Source: Sugiyamaella lignohabitans (lineage: Eukaryota; Ascomycota; Dipodascomycetes; Dipodascales; Trichomonascaceae). From it: a stretch of 64,000 nucleotides of DNA. Within the stretch, counting starts at the first letter, position 1. Each line of letters begins with the position of its first letter. The position numbers and the translations under genes were made by a program. The notes below the pieces were generated by a model. That model made no database searches and had not been told where the DNA came from. It saw nothing but the letters and a program-made list of their open reading frames with translations. The stretch lies in NCBI RefSeq assembly GCF_001640025.1, contig NC_031672.1, positions 2,356,001 through 2,420,000 on the forward strand, written 5' to 3'. Of this stretch, positions 1-10,472 are shown piece after piece.

Positions 1-1517
1 CACTGACCACTATTACAACCGATCTTTACGGAGCAGATGCTGTACTACTCAAATCCAACACTGGCGGTGAAGATACTGTTCGTGTTAAAGACTGCTCTAG
101 AAGCACTATCAGTCACAATAGTGCTACTCGAACGGTAGCAGACTCTAACAACGAAATTCCATTATTTGCACCTCGACTAACACCAAAACGCAAACATCGA
201 CATCCAGCTACTGCTTCTCACAAAGAAGCAGTTTTATTCCCTGCTGGCGAATATGTATACAATTTTACACTTGCAATTGATGCCAGTACCCCCGAAACTG
301 TGCATGTCCCACACGGATCTATTCAATATTTCCTCGTCCCCAAAGTTGTACGATCAGGGGCATTCACCCTCAATCTTCAAGAAAAACAAGAAGTCGAGCT
401 CATCCGCAGTCCTCCCAATAATTATGACACTTCATTCAATAATCCCATTGTCATTTCCCGTATTTGGGATAGTAGACTTCACTACGAGATTGTCATTCCA
501 CAAAAATACGTGACTCTTGGCACGTCAATTCCAGTGGCTATAAAACTCACACCCCTTGAAAAAGTTATGGTTCACAGAGTACGAATCCAAGTATATGAGA
601 CAACTCAATACAAGTATTCACCTGAGCCCCATATAGAATGCACGGAAATCTCTCTCAAAGTAGCATTATATGAGAGAAAGGCTACTACTAACGGAGTTGT
701 CGAGCTTACGGATTCTGGTACTATTCAAGTGGGCCAGAAAACACCTGATGATGGTATGCGAAAAGCCATTCCGGCACATATGATCGAAGATGACTTCTAT
801 CCTTCTAGCAGTAGATCCGCATCAGCAGCATCTAGATCGAGTGCCCCTACAGGCTCCAACTCTAATGCTGCTTCAAATGGCAATTCTCGCACTGCCAGTG
901 CTGGATTGAGTTCTAGTTCTGAAGAAAATATAGTAGCCGGATCTCATTTGGACGACAACAATTCCCATAGAAAGCTCTCTGGAAACCTCCTCAACACGGG
1001 ACGAGGATACGACACTGACTGTGAGGAGTCGACATCGACCTATTTCAATTGTACAATCCCTCTTGTTTCAAATAAAGAGACATGGCCTGCCGAAAAGCTT
1101 CCTGCACAATATGCCAATGTCCCTGGCACACCCATTCCGAACAGTAGTGTCCAGTATCTTCGACCGGATTCCATCTCCAGTCCATACATCCGGGTTCGTC
1201 ACCGGCTCGTTGTCTCATTCCGGATCTCAAAACAAGACATTGACGACGAGAAACGACGACACTTCGAGGTCAAAGTCGACACACCCATCAACCTCCTATC
1301 GGCCAAATGTATTGGCGGAAACGTCGAACTCCCACGTTATGACAACTTCTCCGTTGACCAATACATCTCGCCCGACGGACCACTTGGCAATCTACCATCC
1401 TTCGACGACGCTCTCGCAGCCATCACCGATGACGAGCTCTACGTCCGGCCACCCATCACCCAAGCCCCTGCCGTCCCATCGCCACCACCCGAGTACTCGT
1501 CACTGGACTTTGAATGA
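1..1517 (+). CDS. alpha-arrestin (ART family), 5'-truncated by window edge
   Basis: The frame is open from base 3, so the true start lies left of the window; about 504 residues are visible before the TGA at 1515-1517. An arrestin-type N domain is recognisable (FPAGEYVYNFTL, then HVPHGSIQYFLVP), typical of fungal arrestin-related trafficking adaptors of the Ecm21/Csr2/Aly group. A Ser-rich insert (about 780-1010) interrupts the C domain, which resumes near YIRVRHRLVVSFRI. The tail carries a PPEY motif six residues before the end, the expected docking site for the WW domains of a Rsp5-type ubiquitin ligase. By family knowledge, such proteins recruit the ligase to plasma-membrane transporters for endocytosis. 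Which ART paralogue this is cannot be decided without the N-terminus. It converges on the next gene, with repeat arms in between. Confidence 0.85.
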   Translation, partial: LTTITTDLYGADAVLLKSNTGGEDTVRVKDCSRSTISHNSATRTVADSNNEIPLFAPRLTPKRKHRHPATASHKEAVLFPAGEYVYNFTLAIDASTPETVHVPHGSIQYFLVPKVVRSGAFTLNLQEKQEVELIRSPPNNYDTSFNNPIVISRIWDSRLHYEIVIPQKYVTLGTSIPVAIKLTPLEKVMVHRVRIQVYETTQYKYSPEPHIECTEISLKVALYERKATTNGVVELTDSGTIQVGQKTPDDGMRKAIPAHMIEDDFYPSSSRSASAASRSSAPTGSNSNAASNGNSRTASAGLSSSSEENIVAGSHLDDNNSHRKLSGNLLNTGRGYDTDCEESTSTYFNCTIPLVSNKETWPAEKLPAQYANVPGTPIPNSSVQYLRPDSISSPYIRVRHRLVVSFRISKQDIDDEKRRHFEVKVDTPINLLSAKCIGGNVELPRYDNFSVDQYISPDGPLGNLPSFDDALAAITDDELYVRPPITQAPAVPSPPPEYSSLDFE

Positions 1518-1566
1518 TCTCTTCTATTTATATGACATTTGCATACATCCCCGTGAAACCGGCCCT

Positions 1567-1990
1567 GCCTCCGGCGGCTGGGGCGCTGCCCCAGACCCCG
1601 TTGTGCTCGCTTCGCGAGCGACTGACTCTCTGTCCTCCATATCCTTGGATGGGTTCTGCCTCCGGCGTCTGGGGCGCTGCCCCAGACCCTGCTATGCTCG
1701 CTTCGCGAGCGATGGGTGGCATCCCTCCTCTCCTTTAAATTAAGTTCTGCGATCAGGATTAATAACACTGGGAGTTTCAACCGAGTTGTGGATGACTCAA
1801 GGAACCATCCAAAGAGGTGCAAAAGCGTTTTATTGGGCTGTGAAGACACTCGAGATTGTAAATTACATGAAAAACCCAGCCTGTTCCCTAAACATATACG
1901 GAACCCGACGCTCGAGCCCCGCCGAAGCCCGACTCGAGCGCAGCGAGAGGAGCCACGGGGTCTGGGGCAGAGCCCCAGCCGCCGGAGGCA
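1567..1990. repeat. GC-rich inverted-repeat locus, composite
   Basis: Two left arms in tandem (1567-1619 and 1658-1711; the second has GGCGTCTGGGGC instead of GGCGGCTGGGGC) face one right arm (1931-1990). It lies between two convergent genes, so both 3' UTRs may contain arms. The left arms carry the GCTCGCTTCGCGAGC hairpin; the right arm carries the CTCGAGCG-type one. Confidence 0.9.
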
Positions 1991-2041
1991 CCACCACTCG
2001 GAAAAGTACATGCTCAATAAATAAATAGTGTAGTACTGGAG

Positions 2042-2770
2042 TTAAAGCGAGTAGCCCTGTTTCCACATCCAGAATGCAATGACCACGAGACAGGTGGCGG
2101 CCCATTCCCAGTCCATTTCGAGGAAGAGCCAGACCCACAGGGTGCCGAGAGGAGGAGCTCGTTTCATGACAGCGTAGTAACCCTCTTCGTGGGTTGTGTA
2201 GAGAATGTAGCCGCCAATTGCAACCGCAGTGAAGAAGCTGACGATTCGGAATACTCGTGTGGATTTGTATGGGTGGAATACAGCGTGGACAATGGTCATG
2301 ACGGGGATAGTGGTCAGACTCTCGGCCACAATCTCTTTAGAATCAACTTCTTGGCCGTACTGGGCTCGTACAAGCACATTTAGAACTATATTGATTGCCA
2401 GAAGAGGAATCAGGTACATTGTATAGTCCAGTGCTGTGAACATGAATTTTGCGACCCCTGACAGGTCTTCCAGGTCATCCTCAGTAATAGCTGTAGATGC
2501 TTCGTCTGGGGATCTGGTGGCTCGACTTTTGGCAGATGGTACAGTCGTTCTTTTTATATTAGGAGGTAAATCGTTTGACCGAGACCCTGTTTTCTTAGTC
2601 TTAGCGTCATATTGTCCTTGGACTCGCTGGATATGATCCACGAGGGTCTCCGCAGGAATCTCGGCCTGACCAACATAGTCCGAGAAGTCCTGTAACGAGT
2701 CGAGCTCGGTTATCTTGGCCGACGTAGGGAATTGTTTGTTCTGTTTTTGTTTTCTTGTTCGAGGAGGCAT
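2042..2770 (-). CDS. conserved fungal membrane protein (DUF7719-like)
   Basis: 242 residues. The N-terminal ~100 residues are polar and basic (MPPRTRKQKQNK...). The rest has hydrophobic segments near YTMYLIPLLAINIVLNVLV, IVSFFTAVAIGGYILYTT and the C-terminal WAATCLVVIAFWMW. The PPLGTLWVW stretch before the last segment recalls an uncharacterised fungal family of small multi-pass proteins that I know as DUF7719; that assignment is from memory and only moderately secure. The start is the only ATG near the 5' end of the open frame. No biochemical role is known to me, and nothing in the neighbourhood suggests one. Confidence 0.7.
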   Translation of the reverse strand: MPPRTRKQKQNKQFPTSAKITELDSLQDFSDYVGQAEIPAETLVDHIQRVQGQYDAKTKKTGSRSNDLPPNIKRTTVPSAKSRATRSPDEASTAITEDDLEDLSGVAKFMFTALDYTMYLIPLLAINIVLNVLVRAQYGQEVDSKEIVAESLTTIPVMTIVHAVFHPYKSTRVFRIVSFFTAVAIGGYILYTTHEEGYYAVMKRAPPLGTLWVWLFLEMDWEWAATCLVVIAFWMWKQGYSL

Positions 2771-3033
2771 CTTAGAATCCGAAAATCCAATCTAATCAAG
2801 AAAAAAGCCAAATTTAAATGCAAATTTGGTCGGTTTATATCTGCTCGTAGGTGGCTAAGTTTCCAGCATGAACGCTTCGAGGATCATGAAAAATGCAGCC
2901 GTGCACATATAAAAAGCCGGATCAGGTTCACGAGATCTTGAAATTATATTTCACAGATCAGAAATTGATTTATTGATTCATTTAATTCAATATTGAGTTT
3001 TCAGTCACAGACTCAATTGAATTGTGACCGGCG

Positions 3034-3780
3034 ATGAAAGGCGATATCAACCCAGCGCAGGCGCTGAGGAAAAAAGAAAAAGCCAATCAGATCAAGAAAG
3101 CCAAGGCCGAGCGAGCGTCGCAGCGAACCGAGCGACTCGGCCAGCGAAGTACTTTCTCTCTTGAAAGAAAAATCAAAGAACTGGAAGAGAAGAAAGCGGC
3201 ACAGGGAAGTCTACCGTCTTTTGAAGAAAGAAAACTGGAATCATTACGAAATGACTTGGCAGACGTTGAACGAGCAAAGAAGAAGCTTGGCTCAGAAGAC
3301 TCAGATCAAACGTCTTACCGAGACAATAATCGAGACCACACCAATCACAATCGAGAACGAGGGTCCCAGACCAACTATCCTGGAAGCAAAAGCATATTCT
3401 GGGACCCCCTTCTCAATCCCTCAGGCCAACCACCCAAAGGCTACAAGTACCAGCCACGACCATGGTTCAACCCCTCAGAAGACGACGATTCTCAGCAAGA
3501 ACCCATCGACTCCGACCTACTGAAGATCCCCTTCCCACCAGGACCCCTCCCTCCAATTGGCGTCCGACCGAAGTCACAAACTCTCCACTCCACCACCTCA
3601 ACTGCCACTCCATCAGCAGCCCCAGCTGTCCAAACAACCTACGAATCCGCACCTGTTCTCCGCGATCTCGTCAAAGAAAGCACTCTCCTAGTCCCCTCAG
3701 CGGTCCAGAAAAAACGCAAACTCGACCCCACCCCTTCTACCGCTTATAAAGTGACCCTCGAGGACGTGGAAGACGAGTGA
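3034..3780 (+). CDS. WBP11-like splicing-associated protein
   Basis: 248 residues. The N-terminus has INPAQALRKKEKANQIKKAK, matching the Wbp11 N-terminal domain (NP..A.RK..K..E.KK.K.ER), followed by a charged, probably helical region to about residue 95. The second half is Pro-rich (PFPPGPLPPIGVRP), as expected for a ligand of WW domains. Human WBP11 and fission yeast Saf1 are spliceosome-associated nuclear proteins; the assignment here rests on the N-terminal motif and composition. The ATG at 3034 gives a slightly shorter N-terminus than most homologues. The gene converges on RIX1 with only 183 bp between stop codons, almost all of it one repeat element. Confidence 0.75.
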   Translation: MKGDINPAQALRKKEKANQIKKAKAERASQRTERLGQRSTFSLERKIKELEEKKAAQGSLPSFEERKLESLRNDLADVERAKKKLGSEDSDQTSYRDNNRDHTNHNRERGSQTNYPGSKSIFWDPLLNPSGQPPKGYKYQPRPWFNPSEDDDSQQEPIDSDLLKIPFPPGPLPPIGVRPKSQTLHSTTSTATPSAAPAVQTTYESAPVLRDLVKESTLLVPSAVQKKRKLDPTPSTAYKVTLEDVEDE

Positions 3781-3795
3781 GGGGGGCCGGGCCAT

Positions 3796-3931
3796 GCCTC
3801 CGGCGGCTGGGGCGCTGCCCCAGACCCCGTTGCTCCTGCTTCGCAGGAGACTGCTGGGACCGTAGACGGACCGACTCGAGCGCAGCGAGAGGAGCCGGGG
3901 GGTCTGGGGCACAGCCCCAGCCGCCGGAGGC
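3796..3931. repeat. GC-rich inverted-repeat element, full-length (136 bp)
   Basis: Left arm with the CTCCTGC-TTC-GCAGGAG hairpin, right arm with the CTCGAGCGCAGCGAG type. It begins 16 bases after the WBP11-like stop and ends 33 bases before the RIX1 stop, so it fills this convergent intergenic gap. Confidence 0.93.
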
Positions 3932-3963
3932 AGTCCGATATTTATTAATTTATTGCATTTGAG

Positions 3964-6111
3964 TTACATGTCCTCGTCGCTGTCGCTGTCGGCGTCGATG
4001 ATGATGGGGATCTCGACGTCGTCGTCTGAGTCCGAGTCTGGGGCGTACGTGGGTGCGACAGTGGGTGCTGGTAGGGGTACCACGTCGTCCACCAGCTGTT
4101 GAACGGGCTGGTTTGGTGCCGGTTGCGATGCTGGGGTGGGGGGTGCGACAATGGGTTCAGACGGTCGGTTTGTGACGAGAGGAGGTGGCAGTTCTTTGCG
4201 AGCGATGGAAGCAGGAGTCGGTTCTACAGGTGCAGGGAGTTCGTCGATTTCCATGGTTTGAGAGGGGTGCGATGACAGCTGTGCTTGATATTCAGTTGTG
4301 GTGGTGGTGATGGAAGTATGTGAATGGTAGAGGTCGTCTTCGTGGGTGTTTTCTGGTTGAGATGCGATGCCATTGGTAGCTGAAGGGTCGATAGAGGCAG
4401 TTTTCGTGAGGTTTTGGGTGGATACAGCGAGGGGTGGCAGTCGTGGGTGGATTAGCGACGATGCTAGACCCAGTCCGCTGTCGAGTCTGGCGGCCATGGG
4501 TGCGACGCTGTAGCGAGCGAGGTTTCCTGGGTACAGAGCACTGGTATTCAGACCGGACTGGTTGCTCGAGAATATGAAGTAACGGTCGATTTCCGCTCTG
4601 ATGTTTAATGGTAGGTCAGGCATTGTTTTGAGAACAGCAGTGAAGAACTCGCTGACGACGTTGTTGACGTATGAAGGAACAGGGTTCTGGAATGCTTTGC
4701 TGTTGGAGATAAAGTCAGACAGCTGCTGGAATCGAGGGTCAGAAGTGGTTCGGTCTGTAACTAGACTGGTTGAGATAGGATGTATTAGTCGTGAAACGGT
4801 CTGGGTGTACGACTTGGGGACCACTGAAACTTGTACAAGCAGTTTCGATACAAACTGGAGAAGAACCAACTGGACTGTCTGGTCAGCTCCATCACACAGA
4901 GCTGAAATGTGATGAAGTAGCATGTCAAAATGTTCAAGCACGCTGTTGCCAACAACAGGCAGCAGTGTTATGTTGAGAGCAGTCACTAACACATGCACTT
5001 TGTCCATTACTGACAGAAAAATGGAGTAGAGAGTTTTGTCGAGAACAGGTTGTTTTGTTGTGTAGCGGGAAATAGAATAAAGACGGTCTGTCAGGTCTTC
5101 AATGGCTCCTAAAGGCATCTTGACCGATATTTTAGTAGGTGTAGTGAAGAAAGAGGTTAATAGACAGAAGAGCACTTCAAAGTGTTTGACATATGCCAGA
5201 GGAGATACTGATTCTGGCGAGGCACTGGCACTGGTATTAAATCCAGCTGGTTGTAAATTAAGTACTGGATGACGATTATAGTTGTTATTACTGCTGGAAT
5301 TGGCATTATCTTCACGAACATATTTGATAGCCAGCTGGTCCGCAGTGATATGAATCTCGTTAATAACGGCAATACAAGCGGACCGCCATTCTTCAGCTTC
5401 AGTTCCTTTGGTAGCCGACATATGAAGACACACATACGCAGTACAAATATCCTGTAACAATTCATCCGGAATACTGGCTGGACTACTGATAGACTGGTTG
5501 AGCAGGTCTACCAGACATGTATGAAATCCACCTGAGAATGGACGGAACGACGTCGACTGTTGACGAAGAACGCGAGTCAATGCCTTTACTAGTGTTGGAA
5601 TTAGGACAGTAGTCTGATTAGCAGATGCATTTGACGAGCCAGAAGTGAATCCTTTGACAATGTCCTTGAGTTTATTCAGCAGCAGTTTCAAGTATGCAGG
5701 CAGTCTAGGAGTAGTAATCTCACGAGTCAGTTCTGATTTGCCCACTGTATTCGCAAAAATAGACGACAGAGCCTGTACCGCGATCTGGGTAGTGACTGGA
5801 GGCTCTGGAAGTTCCAGAATATGAATGAGAATATTGGCCCATGTAGCACCGTGTGACTTGAGAATCAGAGGTGAAGCGTCCACCGACATCTTAGCCAGAT
5901 ACGCACCAAACCATCTACAAACAGGTGATTTGCTTTTCAACAGACCCGAAATCTTAACATTGAACTTATGAACGAGCGTATCATCGGCCTCGAGGAAAAT
6001 CTGAGGCGATTTCGACGCTATAGTCTCCAAAATAGGCAGACCCGTCTGCTGGATCACAGCATGCTCCTCGACTCCCGGCGGGAACGACGACAGCAGAATA
6101 CTCAGCGACAT
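3964..6111 (-). CDS. RIX1: pre-rRNA-processing protein Rix1
   Basis: 715 residues from the ATG at 6111; the open frame continues 15 bases further upstream without another ATG. The N-terminal domain has the Rix1 signature: CRWFGAYLAK, HGATWANILIHILELPEPP, LSSIFANTVGKSELTREITTPRLP, and LIPTLVKALTRVLRQQSTSFRPF. The C-terminal third is low-complexity, rich in Pro/Thr/Ser, and ends in an acidic tail (DADSDSDEDM). Rix1 forms a complex with Ipi1 and Ipi3 that acts in 60S subunit maturation (ITS2 processing and recruitment of Rea1/Mdn1) in nucleolus and nucleoplasm. The intergenic region to PIS1 is divergent and holds a long repeat element. Confidence 0.88.
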   Translation of the reverse strand: MSLSILLSSFPPGVEEHAVIQQTGLPILETIASKSPQIFLEADDTLVHKFNVKISGLLKSKSPVCRWFGAYLAKMSVDASPLILKSHGATWANILIHILELPEPPVTTQIAVQALSSIFANTVGKSELTREITTPRLPAYLKLLLNKLKDIVKGFTSGSSNASANQTTVLIPTLVKALTRVLRQQSTSFRPFSGGFHTCLVDLLNQSISSPASIPDELLQDICTAYVCLHMSATKGTEAEEWRSACIAVINEIHITADQLAIKYVREDNANSSSNNNYNRHPVLNLQPAGFNTSASASPESVSPLAYVKHFEVLFCLLTSFFTTPTKISVKMPLGAIEDLTDRLYSISRYTTKQPVLDKTLYSIFLSVMDKVHVLVTALNITLLPVVGNSVLEHFDMLLHHISALCDGADQTVQLVLLQFVSKLLVQVSVVPKSYTQTVSRLIHPISTSLVTDRTTSDPRFQQLSDFISNSKAFQNPVPSYVNNVVSEFFTAVLKTMPDLPLNIRAEIDRYFIFSSNQSGLNTSALYPGNLARYSVAPMAARLDSGLGLASSLIHPRLPPLAVSTQNLTKTASIDPSATNGIASQPENTHEDDLYHSHTSITTTTTEYQAQLSSHPSQTMEIDELPAPVEPTPASIARKELPPPLVTNRPSEPIVAPPTPASQPAPNQPVQQLVDDVVPLPAPTVAPTYAPDSDSDDDVEIPIIIDADSDSDEDM

Positions 6112-6346
6112 CTCCAAAACTACCAACAGTCAAAAACCTATGTTCAAACGAAAAATGAAAACAAGAATCACAAATCACCAAACAACTCTTTATTTCACAA
6201 TCACAGTCGTCAACCTCTCTGAATGCATCTCACATAAATTTCACGATCGGCACATTTTTTTTCACCCTTCACATGCACCCTCTCTGCCCTGCATATCAAC
6301 CCCGTCTGACCGGGGATCAAACGGGGTTCTGGGGGGATGGGGGTCT

Positions 6347-6606
6347 GCCTCCGGCGGCTGGGGCTCCGCCCCAGACCCTGGTTGTGCTCGCTTCGCGAGC
6401 TTTTGCGGGGTCCCAGTCGAAATTGGGGTTGGATGGGTCTGACCCGGGTCAGTTCGAGCCCCGAAACCAGCTTCTCCCGGCTCTAAACCACCCTCTTTCG
6501 CCCCAAAAACCCCTCCAAACCAATTCAGACCGCCACCGCCACGGTCCCAGCCGCTCGCGAAGCGAGCACAACCAGGGTCTGGGGCGGAGCCCCAGCCGCC
6601 GGAGGC
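6347..6606. repeat. GC-rich inverted-repeat element, long form (260 bp)
   Basis: Left arm with GCTCGCTTCGCGAGC, right arm with the complementary form, separated by about 145 bases of Pro-codon-like, C-rich spacer. Pairing extends beyond the standard arm ends (GGTCT before, AGACC after). It lies between the divergent RIX1 and PIS1 starts. Confidence 0.9.
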
Positions 6607-7586
6607 AGACCCACCCCCTGAGCCCGGACCCTGCACCCGGGCCTGGCATGGCACGGCGCTACAGAAACGTGACCCGGATGTAAGAGAGAGGAAGGTCCGG
6701 CACCATTCAAGACTCTGTACTGTCACGCCTCCTGATAAGAGTATTCTGGAACCAAGCTGCCAGCGCGTTTACAGATTGAGTTTGAATTTTGTGCCAGGAC
6801 CCCAGCCTAATACGACCAGGAGCTGTGCTTTGTTTGCCCGCGACAAAAAAAACTTTAAAAAACAGCGGATCAACTCGGGTCTTCAAACAAGGGTTAACCG
6901 AGGTTTCCGACTGGCTTACTCACTCACGACAAAGTGAAAATTCCAGTATTGTACTTGTGTGTGCATCGAATTGGGCTATTGACTCAAACTGGAAGTTTGG
7001 CAAGAACCACGCTTTGACGTTTATTCACTGTTAGTGTGTTGTAGTACTGTACGGATTGTATTTGTATTAGTCACGTTTAGTTTTATCTCGAGGAAATTCT
7101 CGGGGCATTGCATCTGGTGGTTCGCCGTGTATCAGATCTCACATTTCAAATCATAATTCATCCGTTCGTGACCTCGATATCTATCGATATACTACAATTT
7201 CGATCTTTTAATTTCGTTTTTGTATTTTCGGTTTTGAGATTCGTGTCTATCGATTTCTGAATTTTTTTTTTATTTGGTTTTTGGTTTAGACTGGGTACAA
7301 GTCTGTCTACGGTGATATCTATTGTAATATCTACTGTGATATATTCTGTCTATTTCTAATTTAGACTAAGATTCACAGTTATTCACCCGATTTCAGATTG
7401 TCATTCAGACTGTGATCACTAGTTCATTCATCTGTGATTGATTCAGATTGTGTTGGGACATTATTCATCCTGTTCATCAGATCCTGACTCTAGACAGTAC
7501 TGGTATACAAGACACTAAGTTCGTATCATTTCGAATTTTTCGTTTTCATTTCAGAACTTTCTTGATCAATTATTAGCACCATCATC
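6607..7586. other. intergenic, upstream of PIS1
   Basis: About 1 kb without a supported gene. It becomes AT-rich, with T-rich tracts near 7200-7290 and short repeats of the type GATATCTATTG. I see no RNA gene and could not identify a definite inositol-response element. Confidence 0.6.
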
Positions 7587-8375
7587 ATGGCACAAACACG
7601 ATCCAAATCTAAATCATCGGGTGCCGACACCACTGAAGCTGTCGCTACCACTGCATCCAACGGTAGCGTTAGCGGAAGTCGTAAATCGGCAAGTGCTGGT
7701 AAGAGTGAACATGCCATTACCACGAGAACCATCTTTTTATACATTCCAAATCTGATTGGATACTCGCGAGTGATTTTCGCATTGGCCTCGCTGATATACA
7801 TGCAATGGCATCCCAAATACTGTACTGTGTTGTACTGTTTGTCGTGTATTCTCGACGCTCTTGACGGAGCTGCTGCTCGAAAGTATAATCAAACGTCGCA
7901 ATTTGGTGCGGTTCTCGACATGGTCACCGACAGATGTACCACTTCGTCACTCATCTGCTACCTGTGTGTAGCATACCCTCACTACGCGTTTCTGTTCCAG
8001 ATCCTCGTGAGTCTGGACCTGGCCTCGCACTACATGCACATGTACGCGATGCTGACGACGGGTTCGGCTAGTCATAAGAAGGTGGGCAGTCAGAGCAAGA
8101 TCCTGCAATTGTACTACACCAACAACAAAGTGCTGTTCCTGTTCTGTGCATTTAACGAGCTGTTCTTCGTGGGTTTGTACCTGTCGAGCTTCCCACTCAA
8201 AACACCCCCCAACCTCGGCTACATCTACGGAATCCCCCTATCCTACCCAACCATCATCTGCGCCATCACCTTCCCCCTCTGGCTCGGCAAGCAAATCATA
8301 AACGGCGTTCAAATGTACAGAGCCGCCATCATGCTGGCAGAACGCGACGTCGAGCTCAAGCAAAAGTCCAGTTAA
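7587..8375 (+). CDS. PIS1: phosphatidylinositol synthase
   Basis: 262 residues. It contains the full CDP-alcohol phosphotransferase signature D93-G-x2-A-R-x8-G107-x3-D111-x3-D115. The N-terminal ~40 residues are Ser/Thr-rich and polar; hydrophobic segments start at IFLYIPNLIGYSRVIFALASLIYM and continue to the C-terminus, as expected for this multi-pass ER enzyme. It joins CDP-diacylglycerol and myo-inositol to make phosphatidylinositol. It is somewhat longer than the S. cerevisiae enzyme (about 220 residues) because of the polar N-terminal extension. The ATG at 7587 is the first in frame. Confidence 0.95.
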   Translation: MAQTRSKSKSSGADTTEAVATTASNGSVSGSRKSASAGKSEHAITTRTIFLYIPNLIGYSRVIFALASLIYMQWHPKYCTVLYCLSCILDALDGAAARKYNQTSQFGAVLDMVTDRCTTSSLICYLCVAYPHYAFLFQILVSLDLASHYMHMYAMLTTGSASHKKVGSQSKILQLYYTNNKVLFLFCAFNELFFVGLYLSSFPLKTPPNLGYIYGIPLSYPTIICAITFPLWLGKQIINGVQMYRAAIMLAERDVELKQKSS

Positions 8376-8411
8376 TAAACCTTTTACACTTCCGTATGCG
8401 TGCCAGGGTGT

Positions 8412-8558
8412 GCCTCCGGCGGCCGGGCTCTGCCCGGACCCGTGGCTCCTCTCGCTTCGCTCGAGTCGGGCGTCGGCGGTCTCCAGAGTTCGGGGTTTCC
8501 CGACGTCGCTCGCGAAGCGAGCACAACCAGGTCTGGGCGGAGCCCAGCCGCCGGAGGC
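8412..8558. repeat. GC-rich inverted-repeat element with altered stems
   Basis: 147 bp, starting 36 bases after the PIS1 stop. The first hairpin of the left arm is CCGGGC-TCT-GCCCGG and that of the right arm is CTGGGC-GGA-GCCCAG. Both are self-complementary although they differ from each other and from the usual CTGGGGC stem. Confidence 0.9.
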
Positions 8559-10072
8559 ACACCTCGCCCCATACGTATCACACACAGTTTTATTAGCTAC
8601 AGACTACAGATCCCTCCAGTGAATACAAGTCAGAAGGTACTCTCGCGTTCATTGGTTAACAAGGTAATGATGCACGTTGAACGCTGTCTTCATATCTCAC
8701 CCAGCCCGGTCAAGAGCGTTCTGGACAAGTCCAGGGGTGTGTACTGATACTACGCGTAGTTTTCATCATATACGTATAAAACGTGGAAGGATATCATTAG
8801 AGAAGAAAATTTCACTTGACGCTGCGTCCGCTCTTTTATATTGACTGGGGTTGGGGTACGGTGGTAGGTTACCGGGAGCCCTGCATGGTGGAAGAGGTCA
8901 GTCGTCTGAGGTTCCAGGGATCCAAGCTATTTTTTATCTTGCGTGGTTGTTTTATAATGTTACGGCAGATTTGTGATTCTGTTGGAGAAAGTGAGACGAG
9001 ACCGGGGACTTTGAAGTTGGAATTTTAAATGAGTTCGAAGCACATTGGCTGATGATGTATCAGTACCTGTACAATCAGAAGCATGTGAAGTAAGGTCAGC
9101 TGGCTCAGTAGGCTTGAAATTTGATTTCGTCAAATCTACTGGGAATATACTGACTAGTATCGATGAGAATCACAGTTCGGACATCTTCAACATGCCAGCA
9201 AGGCTGCCTTACTGTTTAGGACTAATAACAGGGATGAAGGTATGTCTCACGGTATTAAGTGGTCGGGTCAAGTCAAGGCAGCGTGACATCATCACTATAA
9301 CTCACTCTTCTTCTATTCAAATAGCTAACTATTGATCGTGGCTGGCGAACTAAGGATTCCTTGGTTTTATTATATTCTCTGATGGTTTACAGAAACTCAT
9401 CTGAATTAGCCAAGAAAGGGCCTTCAAACCTGCTGGCTGTGCTGAAGTGATATGCAAATACTGATATATGCTAATATCTACATCTGTCCTTTAACAATCT
9501 CTTTCATGTCGCAGAGGAAACATTTGAGGGTCATCAGTATTCTGTGTCCTCTTATTCTAGTCGAATATCGTTTTCTCCGGTATGATTACTGAGCAGCTAC
9601 CCAACATGCCAAGTCAGACGCCGCAAGTACGAGTTCCCACCGACAACCTAAATTGATATCAAACATATCAAACTCATTGAGAATCATCTTTGCAGTGAAC
9701 TGGGCAACAAGGCTTTATCACTTTTCCTATACAATATTATTTGTTCACACTAAAGGGGTATATTTAATCTTTGAATAGCCTTCGAGTCGACCCACACTCA
9801 AGATCTAGCGTCATGACTTTTTCAAAGCTGTGCCACTGGTATCGCCAAACTCACTGCTCCACTCGTCAAATTTAATAACCTCACTGGATGTAGCAAGCCT
9901 GTCTGTCATCCTCACCATTTTCCCTCTCTCTCTACATAAATAAATCTACTAAAATAACAGGTCGACTATTTCAGCTATTTCAGGGGTAATGCGCATGGGT
10001 CACGTGCGCACCGAACCAAATTTTTCACTTCCTCCGAGCCGCACTCTCTCGCTCCAGTAGGGTCCCCTGTCT
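8559..10072. other. gene-poor intergenic stretch
   Basis: About 1.5 kb between PIS1 and the DAL1 promoter with no protein I can support; open frames are short and match nothing recognisable. A CACGTG box is at 10001-10006. TGATGA at about 9051 and CTGA near 9148 resemble snoRNA C and D boxes, but no convincing terminal stem was seen. Confidence 0.5.
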
Positions 10073-10211
10073 GCCTCCGGCGGCTGGGGCTCCGCCCCAG
10101 ACCCTGGTTGCTCCTCTCGCTCCGCTCGAGTCGTTTCGTCCAAGCTCGCCGCAGTTCTCCTGCTTCGCAGGAGCAACCAGGGTCTGGGGCGGAGCCCCAG
10201 CCGCCGGAGGC
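10073..10211. repeat. GC-rich inverted-repeat element, full-length (139 bp)
   Basis: Left arm with the CTCGAG-type second hairpin, right arm with CTCCTGC-TTC-GCAGGAG. Pairing extends beyond the usual ends (GTCT before, AGAC after). It lies 262 bases upstream of the DAL1 ATG, on the promoter side. Confidence 0.92.
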
Positions 10212-10292
10212 AGACCCGGAGAAAGAGCTGCAGGCCCACCGCAGGCATGGCCGCGGCTTAAAAGTGGGTGAGAGCCTATCACCGCGATAGCA

Positions 10293-10298
10293 GATAAG
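10293..10298 (+). promoter_or_regulatory. GATAAG box upstream of DAL1
   Basis: GATAAG 175 bases before the DAL1 ATG, with a GATAG a few bases upstream. GATA factors of the Gln3/Gat1 type activate allantoin genes under poor nitrogen in S. cerevisiae. The match is to a 6-mer only, so it is a candidate. Confidence 0.35.
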
Positions 10299-10472
10299 CC
10301 GGATCGACGCTGCTGATCCACTGGAGGTATATGTTAAATACTTGGGGATCGCACTTGGTTTCATACGTACCACTTTTTCGAGGTTTTTAGATTGTTTTTA
10401 AGAAAGCCTTTGGGTTTCCGGTTGCTGGTTTGAAAGCTCATAAGAAAGTGGATTTGATTGAAGGTTGGATCA

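Noticed and set aside
1021..1743. Long open frame overlapping the arrestin gene
   Set aside because: It is another frame of the arrestin coding region, extended by two repeat arms.
9045..9335. 96-codon open frame in the gene-poor stretch
   Set aside because: No family resemblance, no nearby ATG context or splice pattern, and compositionally like random sequence.
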